Shown one piece after another: positions 26,615-34,823 of a stretch of DNA of 64,000 nucleotides; positions within the stretch are counted from its first letter, which is position 1, and each line of letters opens with the position of its first letter. Below the pieces are notes generated by a model, which had not been told where the DNA came from, did no database searches, and saw nothing but the letters and a program-made list of their open reading frames with translations. The stretch lies in contig QQVO01000029.1 in the NCBI GenBank assembly GCA_003388505.1, positions 1-64,000 on the forward strand, written 5' to 3'. Position numbers and translations under genes: made by a program. Origin of the DNA: Planctomycetota bacterium (GTDB taxonomy: Bacteria; Planctomycetota; Planctomycetia; Planctomycetales; Planctomycetaceae).

Positions 26615-28849
26615 ATGCAGACCCGTCTTCCTTCTCGCGAAGTCGTGCTGCTTGGCATCGGCCACACGAATGCGCACGTCCTGCGGATGTGGCGGATGCA
26701 CGCCCCGCCCGACGCCCGCCTGACCTGCATCTCGGACTTCCCGGTCGCCACATATTCCGGCATGTTGCCCGGCGTCCTCGCCGGCTTGTATCCGAGAGAA
26801 CGGATGCAGATCGATCTGGTCCGCCTCGCCTCCGCGGCCCGCGCAAGACTGATCCTGGGCGAAGTCACCGGTCTCGATCTCACTGCTCAAAGGCTTCTGT
26901 TCGATCACCGGGCCCCGATTCCGTTCGATGCGCTCTCGATCGGCATCGGCTCCTCACCGAGAACGGACGGCGTTTCGATCAACGGAAGCAGTCTGGTCCC
27001 GATCAAACCGATGCAGACGCTGATCGAACGGCTCACCGCCCGCTTGGAGGAGTGGCAACAAAGTCGCTCCACTCCGCAATCCCCCCTGCGCATCGTGATC
27101 GTCGGCGGCGGGGCCGGGGGCGTCGAAATCGCCTTCTGCCTGCCGGCGTTCATCCGCCGCATGCTCGGCGAGAAGGATCTCGAGGTATCGCTCGTCCATG
27201 CCGGCGAATCCCTCATCCCAGGCGCCCGGCCGGAAACAAGCCGGCGCGCCGCGGCCGAACTTCGCAGCCGGGGAGTCGATTTGCGGTTGAGCCGCTCCGT
27301 CACCCGCGTCGAACCCGACACGGTGCGAACCGACGACGGAAACTCCCTCGCGGCCGACGTCGTCCTGTGGGCGACCGGCGCAGCGCCTCCGGAATTGCTC
27401 GGCCGACTCGGCTTGCCCACCGATGCGAACGGATTCCTGCTGACGCGCGACACGCTCCAAACAACCGCAAACGCGCCGGTCTTCGTCGTCGGCGACTCCG
27501 GCACGCGACAAACCGACCCCACTCCAAAAGCCGGCGTGTATGCCGTCCGCCAGGGGCCGGTCCTCTGGGAGAACATTCAACGCACCTTGGCAGGTCGCGA
27601 ACCGACGCCGTACGAGCCGCAACACGACTTTCTTAAACTCCTCAACCTCGGCGACGGGCGGGCGCTCGGGGAATACAAGGGATTCTCATTCTCCTCGCGC
27701 TGGGCCTGGAAACTCAAGGACTGGATCGACGGCCGCTTCATGGACAAGTACCAGGACTACACGCCCGCCATGATGCCCGCTCAGTCCGACAACTCACACA
27801 AACCGGGCGAAGACCAGCCTGCAATGCGGTGCGCCGGATGCGGCGGCAAAGTCGGCGGACGCGTCCTCTCCCGTGTCCTCTCCCGCTTGGAGATTCCGCC
27901 GGACGAACGCGTCGTCGTCGGTTTGGCCTCTCCCGATGACGCGGCCGTCTTGAAAACACCCGCCGGTGGACGAACGGTCGTCACCACCGACTTCTTTACC
28001 CCCCCGCTCGACGACCCCTGGCTCTCCGGAAGAATCGCCGCGCTCAACGCCGCCGGCGACGTGTTCGCCATGGGGGCCCGGCCGACCGCGGTCGTCGCAT
28101 CATGCGCAATTCCCCCGGGAGCGCCCGCCGCCCAGGAAGAACTGCTCTACCAACTCCTGGCCGGCAGTCTGCATGAGTTCCGTTCCATGGGGGCGTCCCT
28201 CGTCGGCGGCCATACGATTGAATCATCCGAACTGCTCATCGGCTTCACCGTACTGGCAGAATCCGGCGCCGCAGCCGACAGCGCCAAATCGGGCCTCCGA
28301 GCAGGCGACGCAATCCTGTTAACCAAACCGCTCGGCCTCGGCGTTCTCCTGGCCGCGCACATGCAGGCCCGGTGTCCCGCCGAGGCGTTCATGTCTGCGG
28401 TCAACGCAATGCTCACCAGCAACCAGCACGCTTCGGAGATCGCAGCCCGTCATGGTGTGCGGGCCATGACGGACGTCACCGGTTTCGGCCTCGCGGGTCA
28501 TCTGCTCGAAATGCTCACCGCTTCGTCAGTCCATGCCGAACTGCCGCTCTCTTCCGTGCCGCTCCTTCCAGGAGCTGCCGAACTCCTCTCCGCAGGCGTC
28601 GAAAGCACACTGGCCCCGTCCAACCGGCACGTCGAGACCGACATCTCGGCCGGAGACGAGCTGCGGCGCGGTCCCAAATACGCCGCACTCTTCGATCCTC
28701 AGACCAACGGGGGACTGCTGATCGGCCTGCCGGCAGATCGCGCAACCGGCCTGCAACAATCGCTCCGGGAAGACGGCGGCGTCGAATCCTGGATCGTGGC
28801 GCACATCCACGACGGGCGCGACGGCTCAGCTCGTCTCACTCTTCTCTGA
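26615..28849 (+). CDS. selD: NADH dehydrogenase-like flavoprotein fused to selenophosphate synthase
   Basis: The 744-aa protein has two parts. Residues 1-400 are a two-dinucleotide-binding flavoprotein of the NDH-2 type (first nucleotide site VVLLGIGHTNAHVL, second IVIVGGGAGGVEIAF at about 160, and the FAD-binding AVFVVGDSGTR-like segment). Residues 403-744 are SelD, which makes selenophosphate from selenide and ATP. The SelD active site is RCAGCGGKVGGRVL: the catalytic Cys (409, codon TGC, not UGA) and Lys (412) are kept, while the second Cys of the E. coli GCGCK motif is Gly. Later blocks SPDDAAVL, VTTDFFTPPLDDP, GGHTIES and MTDVTGFGLAGHL are typical. Fused SelD of this type is known in diverse bacteria; the flavoprotein may supply reduced selenium. 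Confidence 0.95.
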   Translation: MQTRLPSREVVLLGIGHTNAHVLRMWRMHAPPDARLTCISDFPVATYSGMLPGVLAGLYPRERMQIDLVRLASAARARLILGEVTGLDLTAQRLLFDHRAPIPFDALSIGIGSSPRTDGVSINGSSLVPIKPMQTLIERLTARLEEWQQSRSTPQSPLRIVIVGGGAGGVEIAFCLPAFIRRMLGEKDLEVSLVHAGESLIPGARPETSRRAAAELRSRGVDLRLSRSVTRVEPDTVRTDDGNSLAADVVLWATGAAPPELLGRLGLPTDANGFLLTRDTLQTTANAPVFVVGDSGTRQTDPTPKAGVYAVRQGPVLWENIQRTLAGREPTPYEPQHDFLKLLNLGDGRALGEYKGFSFSSRWAWKLKDWIDGRFMDKYQDYTPAMMPAQSDNSHKPGEDQPAMRCAGCGGKVGGRVLSRVLSRLEIPPDERVVVGLASPDDAAVLKTPAGGRTVVTTDFFTPPLDDPWLSGRIAALNAAGDVFAMGARPTAVVASCAIPPGAPAAQEELLYQLLAGSLHEFRSMGASLVGGHTIESSELLIGFTVLAESGAAADSAKSGLRAGDAILLTKPLGLGVLLAAHMQARCPAEAFMSAVNAMLTSNQHASEIAARHGVRAMTDVTGFGLAGHLLEMLTASSVHAELPLSSVPLLPGAAELLSAGVESTLAPSNRHVETDISAGDELRRGPKYAALFDPQTNGGLLIGLPADRATGLQQSLREDGGVESWIVAHIHDGRDGSARLTLL

Positions 28850-28893
28850 CCGGGCTGTGGCGTCGACTGCCGCTCTCCCACTATCCTGAGTGC

Positions 28894-29019
28894 AGTGCCC
28901 CGTCAGGGCTTGATTCTCGGGTTGGCTGAACCGCAAACGCGCGCGAAACCCTGCGGGATTTGTGCTTCCGAGCGAACCGCTCAACCCGACGGTCTTGGCT
29001 CGACAAACCAGTAGGTTCT
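28894..29019 (+). repeat. Dispersed repeat family B, copy 2
   Basis: It starts AGTGCCCCGTCAGGGCTTG and shares CGAAACCCTGCGGGATT, GAACCGCTCA and a closing AGTAGG with copy 1 at 4188-4310. It fills the spacer between selD and the ABC ATPase gene. Confidence 0.7.
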
Positions 29020-29054
29020 GTTTCTTCCGATTTCGATTCACGGCCCGCACCAAG

Positions 29055-29762
29055 ATGCCCGAACTCGCGGCGCAGTTGATCAATCTTCACAAACACTACG
29101 ATCTGGGGCCCGACATCCCCCCCGTGCAGGCGCTGCGCGGCGTTTCGCTCGACATCCCCGCCGGAGGCTTCCTCGCCATCATGGGAACCTCCGGCAGCGG
29201 CAAGAGCACGCTGCTCAACCTCCTCGGAGCGCTCGACCGGCCCACCCGCGGTCAGTATCTGCTGCGGGGCCGGGATGTGTCGCAGATGGACGACGATGAG
29301 CTTTCGTCAGTCCGCAACACCGAGGTCGGCTTCATCTTCCAGTCGTTCAATCTGATCGCCCAGTACACCGTCCTGGAGAATATCGAGGTTCCGTTGCACT
29401 ATCGGCCGGGAGCGCCTTCGATCTCCGCGGACGACCGCCGCCGCTGCCTCGATCTGGCCTCGCTCGTGGGGCTCGGCGACCGTCTCGATCATCGGCCGTT
29501 CCAACTCTCCGGCGGGCAGCAGCAGCGGGTCGCGATCGCGCGGGCGATGGTCAACGACCCCGCCATCATCATGGCGGATGAACCGACGGGAAATCTCGAC
29601 AGCGCCACCAGTGAGGAAATCCTGCAGATCCTCGAACAGCTCAACCGGGAGGGCCGCACCATCATCCTCGTCACGCACGAGCCGGAGATCGCCCGGCGCG
29701 CCAAACAACAGGTCTACATGCGCGACGGCCTCATCGCCGGCGAGGGAATCTTCCCGGGCTAG
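29055..29762 (+). CDS. ABC transporter ATP-binding protein (MacB/LolD type)
   Basis: The 235-aa ATPase powers transport together with membrane partners that are not encoded next to it. It has Walker [17 protein letters not shown]-loop IFQSFNLI, signature [15 protein letters not shown], Walker [13 protein letters not shown] and the His switch ILVTHEP. The start [21 protein letters not shown] and TPGNLD-type block place it in the MacB/LolD group of lipoprotein or efflux transporters. ATG 29055 follows the repeat. The gene ends exactly where the next repeat begins. Confidence 0.88.
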   Translation: MPELAAQLINLHKHYDLGPDIPPVQALRGVSLDIPAGGFLAIMGTSGSGKSTLLNLLGALDRPTRGQYLLRGRDVSQMDDDELSSVRNTEVGFIFQSFNLIAQYTVLENIEVPLHYRPGAPSISADDRRRCLDLASLVGLGDRLDHRPFQLSGGQQQRVAIARAMVNDPAIIMADEPTGNLDSATSEEILQILEQLNREGRTIILVTHEPEIARRAKQQVYMRDGLIAGEGIFPG

Positions 29763-29864
29763 AGCGCCTCGCGAATCAGTGTTGGCGATCTGTCTCGCGG
29801 AATCTCGGGTTCGATAGTCAAAAGACCGCTGTACGCGGACACAGGGTAGAGCAATTTGCTCTAA
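29763..29864. repeat. Dispersed repeat family C, copy 1, filling a convergent spacer
   Basis: It begins GAGCGCCTCGCGAATCAGTG, contains CGATCTGTCTCGCGGAAT, and ends with the palindrome TAGAGCAATTTGCTCTAA. The copy fills the whole gap between the stop codon of the ABC gene and the stop codon of the leftward CBS gene, and its end supplies that CBS stop (TAG on the minus strand). Other copies are at 34914-35016 and 43316-43410. Confidence 0.7.
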
Positions 29865-30787
29865 CTCACCGGCGCTTCATGCCGTTCCACGATTCCACTC
29901 AGGTACAGCAGGTTCGACTGCTGTTGCGGCGGCGGAGCAAGCATCGCATGCGTCGCGGAAAGCAGATCGCGTCGGCTGATCTGCCCGGCCAGTTCACCGT
30001 CCCGAATCACCGGCAACCGCCGGTGATTCGTGTTCAGAAAGATCTGTGCAATCTCCAGCAGGCTCGCCTCCTCGTCGATCGTCCGCGCATCGGCATCCAT
30101 GTATTCCGCCAGCGGCGCCCCGGCGCGGTACGGCGTTCCCGGCTGATCCGTCTGTGGCGACTCGAGGCCCCGCGCCGACTCCAGCATCGGAAACGCTGCG
30201 CGAATCGCATCCCGCCGGCTGATCTGCCCGACGACCTTCCGCCCCCGCATCACCTCCAGTCGCCGATAAGGCGTTTCGACGAACAGTTCGAGAATCGACT
30301 TCAGGGGCGTCTCTTCACTGATCGCGCGATCCGGATCGGGGTTCATGTACGCGCCGACCTCCGCCGTCGGGTGTTGATCGTACGCCGCGTCGAGCAACAC
30401 CTGCATACTCGTCCGTTCGGAGAACACGCCCACGAAGCTGCCGTCCCGTTCGAGGACGGGCGCTCCGGAAATGCGGTTCTTCAGCAGCAGACCAATGGCG
30501 TCAATCACGTCCATGTCGGGCGTCAGTGTGATCAGCTTCCGCACCATGATGTCGCGGGCCGTCTGCGGCCGTCCCCGGCTGCGAGTCTGCTGAGCCGCGA
30601 CCAGAGCCGTCAAACACGACTTCTCCGCAAAGATCGCCAGAAACCGGCCGTACGGATCGAGCACCGGCGCCCCGGTGATGTTGTTGCGGAGCAGCTTGCG
30701 CACCCCCTCCACGACCGGCATCTGCGGACTGAGCGTCACCAGGCGCGTCACCATGATGTGACGGGCGATGCGGGGTTCAGACATCAC
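29861..30787 (-). CDS. Protein with four CBS domains
   Basis: The 308-aa soluble protein is built of four CBS motifs forming two Bateman modules: ARHIMVTRLVTLSPQMPV, ARDIMVRKLITLTPDMDV, GAYMNPDPDRAISEETPL and AEYMDADARTIDEEASLLE each begin a repeat, and each ends with a GxSxxRR/R-D type segment (QISRRD twice). CBS modules bind adenine nucleotides and usually regulate a partner; no catalytic domain is attached here. The final stop codon falls within the adjacent repeat. Confidence 0.85.
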   Translation of the reverse strand: MMSEPRIARHIMVTRLVTLSPQMPVVEGVRKLLRNNITGAPVLDPYGRFLAIFAEKSCLTALVAAQQTRSRGRPQTARDIMVRKLITLTPDMDVIDAIGLLLKNRISGAPVLERDGSFVGVFSERTSMQVLLDAAYDQHPTAEVGAYMNPDPDRAISEETPLKSILELFVETPYRRLEVMRGRKVVGQISRRDAIRAAFPMLESARGLESPQTDQPGTPYRAGAPLAEYMDADARTIDEEASLLEIAQIFLNTNHRRLPVIRDGELAGQISRRDLLSATHAMLAPPPQQQSNLLYLSGIVERHEAPVS

Positions 30788-31187
30788 GACCTCCTCAACA
30801 AGTCTTCACGGCAAACCTGACGCGATACGACAACAGCCGGCCTCCCATGCGGAACACCGGGGACGCGGAACGCGAACAGAATCAAGCACTGCGAGAAAAA
30901 ACAGAAACGGCACGAAAGTGACCGAACGCAAAATTCTAACGAAATCGCCTCTCCCATTCCCAGCCTGTGTCCCCCTTTCCGTCAATTCGCCGCCGGCCTG
31001 AGTGGTCCAACCCCTTGGAATTGAACGGATTGCGTTCATCGGAACCGTTTCGCCATTTTGCCGGATTCGTCCATCCAGCCGGATCGCTGCACCGCGATCG
31101 TTAGACCGCGACCCGCTCGAGAGCGCTGCAACACCATCCCGCCTTCACGGACTCGCATCACACGCATGAATGAGACAGACTGATTGA
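30788..31187. other. Divergent gene-free spacer
   Basis: No gene is supported in these 400 bp between the leftward CBS gene and the rightward heme-binding protein gene. I saw no repeat copy here; promoters for both genes must lie in it. Confidence 0.4.
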
Positions 31188-32360
31188 ATGAAACCATTCA
31201 CGCCGGCCGGCCGACCCCGCAGCGCACAACGATGGTTGTATGCGTTGCCGCTGTTGACAATCACGCTCTCCGTCGCAGAAGCAGCAGGCCCGGTCGATGA
31301 GGAAACGCTGGCGCTCGTGCGGGACTCGGCCGGTTCGCTCTCGCGTTCGCAGATCGCCGCCCTTGTCTCGGCCGACGAGACGCTGGCCGCCACTCGCGAC
31401 GAAGACTCCCGCAAACTGCGCGGCGAAATCCTGGTCAGGCTCGCCGAGAGCGGCACGACCGCGGCCGTCGAATATGTCCGGGGCGTCTTCGAGTCGGAGG
31501 TCGACCGGCGGCACGACGCCGCCTACGCGATCAGCCGATTCTGCCTGGAGCATCGCCGAGTTCCGGCCGACTGGCGATACCTCGTCCGGTCGCTGATGGT
31601 TGTCGAAGGCGAACAGGCGCAGAGCGTCGTCCGCGCGCTCAACGGCTTTCGCGAACGCGCGACCAAACCGGTCTGGATTCGCCAGGTCCTGCTGCTCGCC
31701 CTGACGTTCGATGAGCCGGGACGAGAGGAGGCGATGGACCTTCTCGCCCAATGGAGCGGCCGGGAGTCCGTTCCGGAGGCTGAGAATTCCGACGATCAAC
31801 TCGCGGCCTGGCAGAATTGGTTTCGCGAGACCTATCCCGATGAGCCCGATCCCTCCTGGCCCGGCCAACCCGAAGGCAGCCCCTGGAGCTATCAGCAACT
31901 GCTCGCGGAGTTTGAAGCGATCGGAGAGAATCAAGGCCCGACCGAAGCCGGCAGAGCCGTGTTCGAGAAGGCCGCCTGTGCGAAATGCCACCGCGCCGGT
32001 CGCGTCGGAACTCAGGTCGGCCCTGAGTTGACGCGCGTGGCCGAACGATTGCAGCGGAAGCAGATCCTGCAGGCGATCCTCTTCCCCTCGCTGCACCTCA
32101 ACGAGGAATATCCTTCGGCGACCGTGCTCCTGCTCGACGGCCGTGTGCTGGTCGGCACGGTCACGTCGGCAGGCCCCGATGCGGTGTCGGTGGGGGGGCT
32201 GGATGGAAAACGGACCACCGTTCAGAAATCCGAGATCGACCAGGTGCAGCCGAACCGGCTCTCCGGTATGCCCTCCGGCCTGCTGGACGACCTGTCACTG
32301 GACGAAATCCGCGACCTCTTCAAGTTCCTTCTCAACCCGCCCAAGGCGGAAAGTTTCTGA
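31188..32360 (+). CDS. Secreted cytochrome c-like heme-binding protein (Planctomycetes/Verrucomicrobia type)
   Basis: The 390-aa product has an N-terminal signal segment (about 15-33, ending VAEAAGP), a helical repeat-like part (about 40-200) and a C-terminal CxxCH domain. The heme motif is ACAKCHRAGRVGTQVGPEL at about 265. The following RKQILQAILFPSLHLNEEY, LDGRVLVGTVTSAG and MPSGLLDDLSLDEIRDLFKF blocks match the TIGR02603-like domain typical of these phyla, found at the end of many large dehydrogenase-like proteins. It is exported, and heme is attached outside the cytoplasm. The electron partner is unknown. Confidence 0.82.
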   Translation: MKPFTPAGRPRSAQRWLYALPLLTITLSVAEAAGPVDEETLALVRDSAGSLSRSQIAALVSADETLAATRDEDSRKLRGEILVRLAESGTTAAVEYVRGVFESEVDRRHDAAYAISRFCLEHRRVPADWRYLVRSLMVVEGEQAQSVVRALNGFRERATKPVWIRQVLLLALTFDEPGREEAMDLLAQWSGRESVPEAENSDDQLAAWQNWFRETYPDEPDPSWPGQPEGSPWSYQQLLAEFEAIGENQGPTEAGRAVFEKAACAKCHRAGRVGTQVGPELTRVAERLQRKQILQAILFPSLHLNEEYPSATVLLLDGRVLVGTVTSAGPDAVSVGGLDGKRTTVQKSEIDQVQPNRLSGMPSGLLDDLSLDEIRDLFKFLLNPPKAESF

Positions 32361-32397
32361 CAGAGCCACTCCAGGGGTGCCGTCGCTGGACTGAAAG

Positions 32398-32429
32398 GAA
32401 GCCCCGGAGGTGCGATCAACCGGGGCTTC
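32398..32429 (+). terminator. Hairpin downstream of the heme-binding protein gene
   Basis: GAAGCCCCGG and CCGGGGCTTC form a perfect 10-bp stem with a 12-base loop, 38 bp after the stop codon. No T-run follows, so it may be a transcript-stabilising or weak terminator hairpin. Confidence 0.5.
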
Positions 32430-32530
32430 ACGAAGCTCCGGCCGCAGATGGGTATGAAAGGCCGCCCAACTCCCATTCAAGATCGATTTAGGACTCTTGG
32501 GAAGATCTCGATACAGAGGGAGCGCGAGTC

Positions 32531-33535
32531 ATGCAGGCCATGGTGCTGGAACAGACAAGTCCGATCGAAAACTCGCCCTTGCAGCTTCGGGATCTCCCCC
32601 GTCCCGAACTGGGGCCCGGCGAGATTCTGGTCAAGGTCCGCTGCTGTGCGATCTGTCGGACCGACCTGCACGTCATCGAGGGAGATCTCCCCGAGGAACG
32701 TCGTCCCGTTGTCCCCGGTCACCAGGTGGTCGGTCTCGTCTCGGAACTCGGAGAGGGGGCGGGTCGGTTTGCGATCGGCGATCGCGTCGGTATCGCCTGG
32801 CTCCGCGAGACCTGCGGTGAATGCCGCTTCTGCACAGCAGGCCGCGAGAACCTGTGTCAGCGAACCCGCTTCACCGGCTATCAAGCCGACGGGGGCTACG
32901 CCGAGTTCGCCGTGGTCCGCGAAGACTTCGCATACGCAATCCCTGACGAGTTCAGCGACACCGAGGCAGCGCCGCTCCTCTGCGCGGGAATCGTCGGTTT
33001 TCGCGCCCTGCGCCGCAGCGAATTACCCGCAGGAGGCCGGATCGCCCTTTACGGTTTCGGCTCCAGCGCTCATGTCGTGATGCAAATCGCGCAGCACCGC
33101 GGCTGCGTAGTTTACGTCGTCACCCGCGGGGAAGATCATCGGCGGCTGGCGAAACAGATGGGCGCCCGATGGGTCGGCGAAAGTGCGGAGGAACTCCCCG
33201 TCAAGGTCGACAGCGGCATCCTCTTCGCCCCGGCCGGCGAACTCGTTCCCTCGGCACTCGCGGCCCTCGACCGTGGAGGCACACTCTCTCTTGCCGGCAT
33301 CCACATGAGCGACATCCCCCAACTCGATTACCACGCTGCGCTGTTCTACGAACGCAATCTGCATTCCGTCACCGCCAACACGCGGGACGACGGGCGCGAA
33401 CTACTGAAGGAAGCGTCGCAGATACCACTCCGGCCGCACGTCACAACGTACCCTCTGGCCGACGCCAACCGCGCGTTGCAGGACCTCAAGGCCGACCGGA
33501 TCAACGGCACCGGCGTGCTGCTGGTCGAGAGTTGA
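32531..33535 (+). CDS. Zinc-dependent alcohol dehydrogenase family protein
   Basis: The 334-aa medium-chain dehydrogenase oxidises an alcohol or reduces an aldehyde with NAD(P). The catalytic zinc ligands lie in CCAICRTDLHVIEG (Cys; usual CGTDLH form) and VVPGHQVVG (His). The structural zinc site is CGECRFCTAGRENLC with four Cys. The Rossmann core is ALYGFGSSAHVVMQIA (about 176-191), where the usual GxGGxG is GFGSSA. It is closest to the AdhA-like group. The gene stands alone, facing a leftward gene. Confidence 0.88.
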   Translation: MQAMVLEQTSPIENSPLQLRDLPRPELGPGEILVKVRCCAICRTDLHVIEGDLPEERRPVVPGHQVVGLVSELGEGAGRFAIGDRVGIAWLRETCGECRFCTAGRENLCQRTRFTGYQADGGYAEFAVVREDFAYAIPDEFSDTEAAPLLCAGIVGFRALRRSELPAGGRIALYGFGSSAHVVMQIAQHRGCVVYVVTRGEDHRRLAKQMGARWVGESAEELPVKVDSGILFAPAGELVPSALAALDRGGTLSLAGIHMSDIPQLDYHAALFYERNLHSVTANTRDDGRELLKEASQIPLRPHVTTYPLADANRALQDLKADRINGTGVLLVES

Positions 33536-33573
33536 AGGCGAGGCCGCCGCCCGCAGGCGCTGATGGTCTCGCC

Positions 33574-34062
33574 TCACGGCTGCTGCACGTAATCGGGGCG
33601 GCAGCAGCACCGGCAGGGACATTCGTTGCAGTCGCAGCAGGGCGTCCGGCGGAACAGATGCCACCAGGCCGGACCCTCCATCGACTGCGGATGCTTCACC
33701 CGGTACGGAGCGTAATCGGCGCGGTACGGCGCAAGATGTTTGGGCCACCCATGCCCGCGCGGAGCGAACGCCGTCGGCGTGCACCGGGCGTCGTGTCCGA
33801 AAACTTCCGTCCGCGGCCAGAGGCCGTAGAAGCTGCTCGGCAGTTCATAGTTGCGAATCACGGCGGGCTCCCCGAGATGAAACGGTTGCATCACCCGCTG
33901 CGCGACCCGCTGCACGAAAGAACGCGATTCGCCGGTCGCCGGTTCGTCCCCCGCCGCAGTCTGCACCTGCGCATCATTCGCGGCAACGTCCTTTGCGCAC
34001 CGCTCCAAGCCGAACAGCGCGACCGCGACCAACATCAGTGGCAGACAGTGAGATCTCAGCAT
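33574..34062 (-). CDS. Small secreted Cys-rich hypothetical protein
   Basis: The 162-aa product starts with a hydrophobic signal (MLRSHCLPLMLVAVALFGLE) that may be a Sec signal or lipobox-like (GLERC). The middle has SSFYGLWPRTEVFGHDARCTP and HGWPKHLAPYRADYAPYRV, and the tail is Cys-rich (RTPCCDCNECPCRCCCRPDY), which could bind metal or form disulfides. Similar small proteins occur in planctomycetes; the function is unknown. It converges with the dehydrogenase gene, 38 bp away, where AGGCGAG/CTCGCCT can pair. Confidence 0.65.
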   Translation of the reverse strand: MLRSHCLPLMLVAVALFGLERCAKDVAANDAQVQTAAGDEPATGESRSFVQRVAQRVMQPFHLGEPAVIRNYELPSSFYGLWPRTEVFGHDARCTPTAFAPRGHGWPKHLAPYRADYAPYRVKHPQSMEGPAWWHLFRRTPCCDCNECPCRCCCRPDYVQQP

Positions 34063-34823
34063 CCGTGCCTCGCTTGGCGGGAGGTCCGATCCGGGCCCGG
34101 GTCAGTCGCGTTATCCTCAACGCGCAGGGGACCACTCAGACGATCGGCACGGCGAATCTCGCAAATCCAGCACCGCAAAGACGACCGTCACCACCGCGCC
34201 AGACCGAATAATCCGCACAGCTTGCCCCAGCCGCGTCGCGGCTGACAATCCGCAAGTCGCAAACGCGCTTCCTGAACCGCCGCCCCGAGGGAAAACGCTT
34301 CATCGAATCCAGACAGCCGCCCGCATCGGCAATCGCTGAAATGCACGCCACCACCGCGACGACAATTTCTTGACATCCACTCAACAGCGTTGGTAGCCTC
34401 AGATTGTTGAGCCTTTCTTTCGCGGCTGAAGTTTTCCCGCCGCAGACAGTCCGCCTCCTCCCTCGACGATGCGGTCGACCGACTGCGACACAAGTTGGGG
34501 GCCGGTTCTCACAAACAATCCCGATACAAGTGTTGCTCGGGCTGTTTCAAAGCCGTACCGTGGAATTGTCCGCTCAAACAAAGGCGGCATGGCACTTGCT
34601 GAGGAGTTGGGGTATTCTGTGTCGGCGTAGCCGTTCGGCCGAAGTCCCGGGTGCGGACGTGTTTCAAGCGAAGGGTCACTTCAGGCCGCTGCATGACCGA
34701 TTCCATCACACGAGATCCGAACAACGCCGGGTTCATGGGGATCATCAGCCACCCTGAATCCGCGTTGACGGTCATCCGGCTCCCCGCAGGCAGCACCGGT
34801 GACCTCAGTCGGCGGCTGCCCTG
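34063..34823. other. Large gene-free spacer
   Basis: The 761 bp lie between a leftward and a rightward gene. Short open frames on both strands are Arg/Ser-rich and look like chance. A good -35/-10 pair is listed separately at 34370-34399. Confidence 0.4.
34370..34399 (+). promoter_or_regulatory. Candidate promoter in the large spacer
   Basis: A perfect TTGACA (34370-34375) is followed after 18 bp by TAGCCT (34394-34399). If used, the transcript would carry a leader of more than 400 bases before the gene at 34824. Confidence 0.3.

Noticed and set aside
27824-27850. Selenocysteine in the SelD active site
   Set aside because: The codon at the catalytic position is TGC (Cys), not TGA.
34136-34384. 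82-codon minus-strand frame with a hydrophobic start in the large spacer
   Set aside because: The hydrophobic start is short and the rest is Arg/Gly/Ala-rich without conservation clues. It has no good ribosome site.
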